Made by a program: the position numbers and the translations under genes
Notes under the pieces: model-generated
Seen by the model: only the letters and a program-made list of their open reading frames with translations
The model's database searches: none
What the model was told of the DNA's origin: nothing
In this document: positions 9,001 to 9,549 of the stretch, one piece after another
How positions within the stretch are numbered: the first letter of the stretch is position 1
How the letters are laid out: every line of letters begins with the position of its first letter
From: Candidatus Omnitrophota bacterium
GTDB lineage: Bacteria > Omnitrophota > Omnitrophia > Omnitrophales > Abzuiibacteriaceae
NCBI GenBank assembly: GCA_016206995.1
Contig: JACQQN010000059.1
Location: 1-9,549 of the forward strand
DNA: 9,549 nucleotides
Direction: 5' to 3'

Positions 9001-9549
9001 CCATAAGAATAGTCCATATCAGAAAAAATACCGCTGGCTTTATCCAAATGAAATTCTAGGGACGCAATCGCATTTACCATTTCTTCTGTCAAAGAATCGT
9101 AACGAAGTTCGCTTCGCCTTTGTTGCTCCGCACCAGCAGAAATGGGCTTGTGAGGGATTTTAAGTACAATTTTATTTGTCGTGCCTCGCACGTTCAGAAA
9201 ATTTGTTTCGTCCCCGATTCCCAATGAAACAGCATTTTGACTCTTTCTGAAAAGCACGGCATGATCTAATCTCTTACGAATTGCTACTCTAACTGCACGA
9301 ACGATGGCTGCTTCTATCGCTGTGGTTGAAACCTCGCGACTATTCGCAATCTCTTGGATCCAACTTGGATCCCATTGCAAATTCTCCCAATCTAATCCAA
9401 GAGTGCGTAGCTCGCTGCGGTTTTGCCTGGCTGAAGAAGTTCTGAAATTAACAGATTGAGGTTTGGTTTGTGGTTTTTGATACATCGCACCGATAAATTG
9501 AAGATTTCTTAATTGAGATTTCGCAACAATGAACTTGGTAATCGCAAAC
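1..9549 (-). CDS. Internal part of a giant multidomain protein (at least 3,182 residues, open at both ends)
   Basis: One minus-strand frame is open across the entire window: complete codons run from 9548 down to 3, and I found no in-frame TAA, TAG or TGA. The first codon is Phe, the frame is already open at the right edge and it runs off the left edge, so both termini lie outside. Composition is that of a real protein: alternating helical, strand and polar linker segments, two recognisable nucleotide-binding signatures (ROK-like DIGGT/NDGN and Walker A GGPGTGKTT), coiled coils and one hydrophobic helix. Twelve copies of R-(S/A)-E-L-(R/P) punctuate both ends of the visible chain. Proteins of this size with mosaic domains are known from Omnitrophota, which I infer as the source. 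No overall function can be assigned. A start at the Met of residue 22 (codon 9483-9485) is possible but has no Shine-Dalgarno-like sequence upstream, so an upstream start is preferred. Confidence 0.93.
3..647 (-). other. C-terminal visible region (residues 2968-3182), continues beyond the window
   Basis: After the linker come strands and turns (LQIIDGGLILPISMRIAAG; SKILFTALNDPRFSNLDLKG; SVVAYEWWDLRKP; SFVFRIATKS), then a helix-rich part (LPLRAAVLLQKLIEEKNF; ALLKEVFELPETELLKQLG; LSSLEKQRLAQVS) and an acidic segment (DTSDLLEVDADALVPYDE). The beta-rich first half could be a small sandwich. No family is recognised, and no stop codon occurs before the left edge. Confidence 0.5.
648..662 (-). other. 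RSELR motif, copy 12 (residues 2963-2967)
   Basis: Codons CGC TCT GAG CTA CGC, in the context ADESAS-RSELR-SQDADKKDQ. It is in the middle of a clearly disordered Ser/Asp/Lys linker. Confidence 0.9.
663..929 (-). other. Small module between motif copies 11 and 12 (residues 2874-2962)
   Basis: Helix (NQEEVDAAIHRMYDQYLRAF), then a region with TPEDVARAIASNHG and a strand (EQLVVTPEQ), then a His/Ser-rich disordered tail (TTLHHPSQSADESAS) leading into RSELR. About 70 structured residues; no family is recognised. Confidence 0.4.
930..944 (-). other. RSELR motif, copy 11 (residues 2869-2873)
   Basis: Codons CGC TCC GAA TTG CGA, in the context AQGEPK-RSELR-KMVNQEE. The motif again follows a polar linker and precedes the helix of a new module. 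Confidence 0.9.
945..1412 (-). other. Basic helical module after the membrane helix (residues 2713-2868)
   Basis: Rich in Lys/Arg and aromatic residues. It has helices (VEKWYQKVKFMLTKRS; DQLIKLAIAKLIRFSFRK; LLADILEKLHEQSYQLY; ADLARLVRRAEQFYGYY), then a strand (KVELRLQPDSS) and LIRFWAKN, and it ends in an acidic polar linker (SDDLEEDRGSTAQGEPK). LIRF, the core of the duplicated segment in the kinase-like domain, appears twice here (2769-2772 and 2839-2842). No family is recognised. Confidence 0.45.
1413..1472 (-). other. Predicted transmembrane helix (residues 2693-2712)
   Basis: A 20-residue run of Val/Gly/Leu/Trp/Ala/Phe without charges (VVGTSVLGWTLAVGWVFVVY). It is followed immediately by a basic cluster (KTYLWNRRVEKWYQK). 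By the positive-inside rule the downstream side would be cytoplasmic and the linker plus P-loop side outside. That sits awkwardly with an ATP-using domain, so a membrane-associated or re-entrant helix is an alternative. It is the only convincing membrane segment in the window. Confidence 0.65.
1488..1502 (-). other. RAELR motif, copy 10 (residues 2683-2687)
   Basis: Codons AGG GCC GAG CTG CGA, in the context PTLSSA-RAELR-SAFVEVV. It lies six residues before the predicted transmembrane helix. Confidence 0.8.
1543..1576. repeat. 8-bp inverted repeat, 18-nt spacer
   Basis: ccccaagc (1543-1550) pairs with gcttgggg (1569-1576), and the spacer contains the palindrome gaattc. The right arm abuts the RAELP motif DNA. 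Confidence 0.8.
1575..1589 (-). other. RAELP motif variant, copy 9 (residues 2654-2658)
   Basis: Reads SRAELPPS, with codons AGG GCC GAG CTG CCC. The last Arg is replaced by Pro, so this may be a decayed copy. The 14 nt at 1578-1591 recur exactly at 1491-1504 (copy 10), which indicates a local DNA duplication of this motif. Confidence 0.65.
1587..1609. repeat. Perfect 9-bp inverted repeat, 5-nt loop
   Basis: ccttgaagc - gatta - gcttcaagg. It overlaps the edge of the RAELP motif DNA (1575-1589). Its size and loop length are the same as those of the hairpin at 1716-1738. Confidence 0.9.
1616..1672. repeat. 10-bp inverted repeat with 37-nt spacer
   Basis: tggacgtgac (1616-1625) is exactly complementary to gtcacgtcca (1663-1672). 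It lies in the Ser/Thr/Asp-rich linker; both arms are read as coding sequence. Confidence 0.85.
1674..1710. repeat. Imperfect inverted repeat (7 + 5 bp)
   Basis: Outer arms cccgact (1674-1680) and agtcggg (1704-1710), inner arms ccatt and aatgg, separated by an unpaired tt/t. It is the next hairpin to the left of the one at 1716-1738. Confidence 0.7.
1716..1738. repeat. Perfect 9-bp inverted repeat, 5-nt loop
   Basis: gcttgagtc - gaatg - gactcaagc. It abuts the DNA of RSELR copy 8. It lies inside the coding frame, so a terminator role is unlikely. Confidence 0.9.
1737..1751 (-). other. RSELR motif, copy 8 (residues 2600-2604)
   Basis: Codons CGC TCC GAG CTG CGC, in the context KERPG-RSELR-LSPFDSS. 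It is directly adjacent to the perfect hairpin at 1716-1738 and opens a Ser/Thr/Pro-rich linker carrying two further variants. Confidence 0.9.
1779..2747 (-). other. P-loop NTPase / kinase-like domain (residues about 2268-2590)
   Basis: A strand (GTFVFGIYG) runs into Walker A G-G-P-G-T-G-K-T-T (2276-2284), with Lys2282 and Thr2283 as the expected phosphate and magnesium ligands. It is followed by a helix (SVMRERLAL). Downstream candidates for Walker B are F-V-E-G-P-P (2430-2435) and, better, D-I-L-I-M-D (2492-2497) with hydrophobics before the Asp. A late basic helix (DRQDRRLYRDYI) could supply arginine-lid residues. The VEG and the Arg-rich helix recall uridine kinase/phosphoribulokinase-type kinases. 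The spacing is much longer than in those families, however, so I call only a P-loop fold. RSELR copy 8 lies just beyond its end. Confidence 0.72.
2988..3605 (-). other. Coiled-coil region (residues about 1982-2187)
   Basis: Two long charged helical stretches with heptad-like Leu/Ile/Val spacing and almost no Pro or Gly. The first, about 1982-2060, contains LKEHQRTLATLNQSKQEAEE and IRRLEEKNRDLVERLNAI. The second, about 2099-2187, contains TEEDKREVDNLTKQ, LADEIEIIERNVKKKLGEQ and MEALKKDLNTALKNEL. A Gly-containing break near 2061-2098 separates them. Another helix (about 2197-2250, VRKRIAVLEQEKW and ITERIESLHKEIA) leads into the P-loop domain. Likely roles are a spacer or an oligomerisation arm for the NTPase that follows. 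Coiled-coil assignment is by eye. Confidence 0.7.
4230..4358 (-). repeat. Strand-helix repeat unit 3 (residues 1731-1773)
   Basis: Pattern: PVGPIIIHLTKKTW, short loop, then EEKPAFLAQVLAYVYLQNFL. It matches unit 2 in the IHxxKKxW strand end and the KPxFLxQ helix start. The DNA is not closely similar, so the duplication is old. Confidence 0.6.
5040..5174 (-). repeat. Strand-helix repeat unit 2 (residues 1459-1503)
   Basis: Pattern: strand WKVLIHISKKLW, charged loop, then KKPEFLTQLVVTQLMEGFM. It shares I-H-(I/L)-(S/T)-K-K-x-W and K-P-x-F-L-x-Q with unit 3, plus similar hydrophobic spacing in the following helix. It is followed by GSHEQMSKHRY. Confidence 0.6.
5484..5609 (-). repeat. Possible strand-helix repeat unit 1, weak (residues 1314-1355)
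   Basis: Strand and turn (SPLIDLPINVLDKM), then an acidic loop and a helix (EEALRKFVAGE). It resembles units 2 and 3 in order of elements but shares few identities, so membership is uncertain. Confidence 0.3.
5820..5834 (-). other. RSELR motif, copy 7 (residues 1239-1243)
   Basis: Codons CGC TCA GAG TTG CGG, in the context AERVKE-RSELR-VEKPIEGK. It marks the C-terminal boundary of the kinase-like domain and is the last copy for 1,356 residues. Confidence 0.9.
6897..6932 (-). repeat. LITLIRF duplication inside the kinase-like domain, second copy (residues 873-884)
   Basis: Encodes LITLIRFTLAKL. The 21 nt at 6912-6932 are identical to 7020-7040, including every silent position, and the flanks are only partly similar. 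The copies are exactly 108 nt (36 codons) apart. Confidence 0.85.
7005..7040 (-). repeat. LITLIRF duplication inside the kinase-like domain, first copy (residues 837-848)
   Basis: Encodes LITLIRFVLAKL, the partner of the copy 36 codons downstream. The exact 21-nt match contrasts with the RSELR motifs, whose codons vary freely, and suggests a comparatively recent segmental duplication or gene conversion. Confidence 0.85.
7161..7658 (-). other. Unrecognised alpha/beta module preceding the kinase-like domain (residues 631-796)
   Basis: Contains a helix (VADLVREYEALARDEQEAVS), strands (QVLVEGRV, QWVPMLIPVP), a helix-strand pair (IVKDYLVARVFNVLIVTG) and a Pro/Gly-rich loop (RGPPRLGE). It ends with a Pro-rich stretch (KQPPIQPVPTR) and a helix that runs straight into the DIGGT strand. 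It could be a substrate-binding extension of the kinase-like domain, but I recognise no family. Confidence 0.4.
7659..7673 (-). other. RSELR motif, copy 6 (residues 626-630)
   Basis: Codons CGC TCT GAA TTG CGT, in the context PETGK-RSELR-ESIPHD. It is the last copy before the ROK-like domain; the next lies 613 residues further on, just after that domain. Confidence 0.9.
7674..7871 (-). other. Short linker module between motif copies 5 and 6 (residues 560-625)
   Basis: Only 66 residues. The N-terminal third is disordered-looking and Lys/Pro/Ser-rich. The middle is one probable helix (PGMIREYTARTLELVRAH), then a Gly/Val strand (AVGGMVSTIPG), then DRTKPETGK before the next motif. The small size and polar ends suggest a tether carrying one helix. 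Confidence 0.45.
7872..7886 (-). other. RSELR motif, copy 5 (residues 555-559)
   Basis: Codons CGC TCT GAG CTC CGA. Preceded by QALT and followed by a highly polar linker (TKDERKKPLPG). Confidence 0.9.
7887..8249 (-). other. Unrecognised module between motif copies 4 and 5 (residues 434-554)
   Basis: Helical content with Trp/Pro/Ala features (LRKLPAPWRSVLAWISAPAKKY) and an Arg-rich helix (FRLRAILARFLLERL). A polar Pro/Glu/Ser stretch (EPVAPEKIDRRNESYQES) follows, and a short strand (PGLFLVTIG) leads to RSELR. It resembles nothing I can name. Confidence 0.4.
8250..8264 (-). other. RAELR motif, copy 4 (residues 429-433)
   Basis: Ser-to-Ala variant, codons CGC GCG GAG TTA CGG. It ends a helix (IIKSA-RAELR) and is followed by RGSIDRAGDG, a Gly/Asp-rich turn segment. 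Confidence 0.8.
8265..8543 (-). other. Small helical module between motif copies 3 and 4 (residues 336-428)
   Basis: After the acidic linker there is a hydrophobic helix (ANLVLSLAFVVGKFLVAH, about 350-368) and then a charged helix (DQIDRHQKRLDN). A second helical region follows (LPLLEELFGELRANPS, which contains a near-match GELR) and a last helix (SVEELITRLDGIIKS) before RAELR. The hydrophobic run could be a buried helix or a weak membrane segment. No known family. Confidence 0.4.
8544..8558 (-). other. RSELR motif, copy 3 (residues 331-335)
   Basis: Codons CGC AGT GAA TTG CGA. It sits at the end of the basic Pro/Ser/Arg-rich linker (KRKLEG-RSELR) and is followed by an acidic polar stretch (VDNPEDTK). 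Confidence 0.9.
8559..9101 (-). other. Unrecognised helical module plus basic disordered linker (residues 150-330)
   Basis: Residues about 150-280 look globular and helical, including a short hydrophobic run SMIVAMIVLL that is probably too short for a membrane helix, and a Phe/Lys-rich stretch (SFFKFKDDFES). A charged helix follows (GKALEELKEIERIF). From about 281 to 330 the composition changes to a strongly basic, Pro/Ser/Arg-rich segment (RAPRPRIQVV, RPASRRPSTKS, KRKLEG), which is typical of a disordered tether and leads into RSELR copy 3. No family is recognised. Confidence 0.45.
9102..9116 (-). other. RSELR motif, copy 2 (residues 145-149)
   Basis: Reads RSELR (RRSELR with the preceding Arg), codons CGA AGC GAA CTT CGT. 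It follows the polar linker ISAGAEQQ and starts a helical module (YDSLTEEMV). The DNA is itself a perfect 5-bp hairpin with a 4-nt loop (9103-9116), which other copies do not share. Confidence 0.9.
9117..9548 (-). other. N-terminal visible segment and first inter-motif module (residues 1-144)
   Basis: Residues 1-22 are mixed helix/strand. They are followed by a Lys/Pro/Gln-rich linker (KPQTKPQ, about 25-31) leading into the first RSELR (44-48). Residues 49-144 form an unrecognised module. A Trp-rich stretch (LDWENLQWDPSW) comes first, then a long amphipathic basic helix from about 74 to 102 (contains TTAIEAAIVRAVRVAIRKR). A probable strand region follows (LGIGDETNFLNVRG, then KIVLKIPHK), and then a polar tail rich in Ala/Glu/Gln before the second motif. 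No family is recognised. Confidence 0.5.
9405..9419 (-). other. RSELR motif, copy 1 (residues 44-48)
   Basis: Reads RSELR with codons CGC AGC GAG CTA CGC. It follows a Ser/Arg/Gln linker (SSARQN) and precedes a Trp-rich module. It uses an AGY serine codon, unlike most of the other copies. Confidence 0.9.

Noticed and set aside
648..9419. RSELR sites as copies of one mobile DNA element
   Set aside because: Codon choice differs freely between copies (both serine codon families, all six leucine codons) and the flanking DNA is not shared, except for the local pair at 1491 and 1578.
9426..9485. Translation start at Met residue 22 (codon 9483-9485)
   Set aside because: There is no Shine-Dalgarno-like sequence upstream, and the frame is already open and protein-like before it.
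1..9549. tRNA, rRNA, CRISPR array or insertion sequence
   Set aside because: No cloverleaf or rRNA-like stretch, no regularly spaced repeats with spacers, and no transposase-like residues or terminal inverted repeats were seen.

Overview
The whole window is the inside of one very large protein-coding gene on the minus strand. The minus-strand frame whose codons occupy plus-strand triplets starting at position 3, 6, 9 and so on (3 to 9548) has no stop codon. It encodes at least 3,182 residues and is open at both edges, so neither the start nor the stop is visible. No other gene, RNA gene, promoter, terminator, CRISPR array or insertion sequence can be supported. The short ORFs on the plus strand and in the other minus frames are shadows. 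Residue numbers below count from the first complete codon at the right edge (9546-9548, residue 1) to the left edge (residue 3182).

The organism is probably an uncultivated bacterium with giant genes. My best guess is the candidate phylum Omnitrophota, which is known for predicted proteins of thousands to tens of thousands of residues. This rests on gene size, the mosaic architecture and the recurring pentapeptide R-S-E-L-R, which I associate from memory with Omnitrophota giant proteins. It is an inference and not a database result.

Layout from the N-terminal side (right) to the C-terminal side (left): (1) residues 1-630, several small, mostly helical, unrecognised modules separated by RSELR/RAELR motifs in polar or basic linkers; (2) about 797-1238, a ROK/sugar-kinase-like ASKHA domain with D-I-G-G-T, N-D-G-N and G-T-S-L-G-G-G signatures, preceded by an unrecognised module (631-796); (3) 1244-1980, a long motif-free block with at least two diverged copies of a strand-helix unit (hIHhxKKxW...KPxFLxQ); (4) 1982-2187, predicted coiled coils; (5) 2268-2590, a P-loop NTPase/kinase-like domain with G-G-P-G-T-G-K-T-T; (6) 2592-2692, a Ser/Thr/Pro-rich linker with three RSELR-type motifs, encoded by DNA crowded with perfect inverted repeats; (7) 2693-2712, one likely transmembrane helix; (8) 2713-3182, further unrecognised modules with two more RSELR copies.

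The outstanding signal is a 12-copy R-(S/A)-E-L-(R/P) motif. It is spelled with all six leucine codons and both serine codon families, so it is conserved as peptide and not as DNA. It tends to sit in disordered-looking linkers between modules, as expected of a processing site, docking motif or modular-assembly seam. A function for the whole protein cannot be assigned from sequence alone; two nucleotide-binding folds in one chain suggest phosphoryl-transfer or ATP-driven activities.
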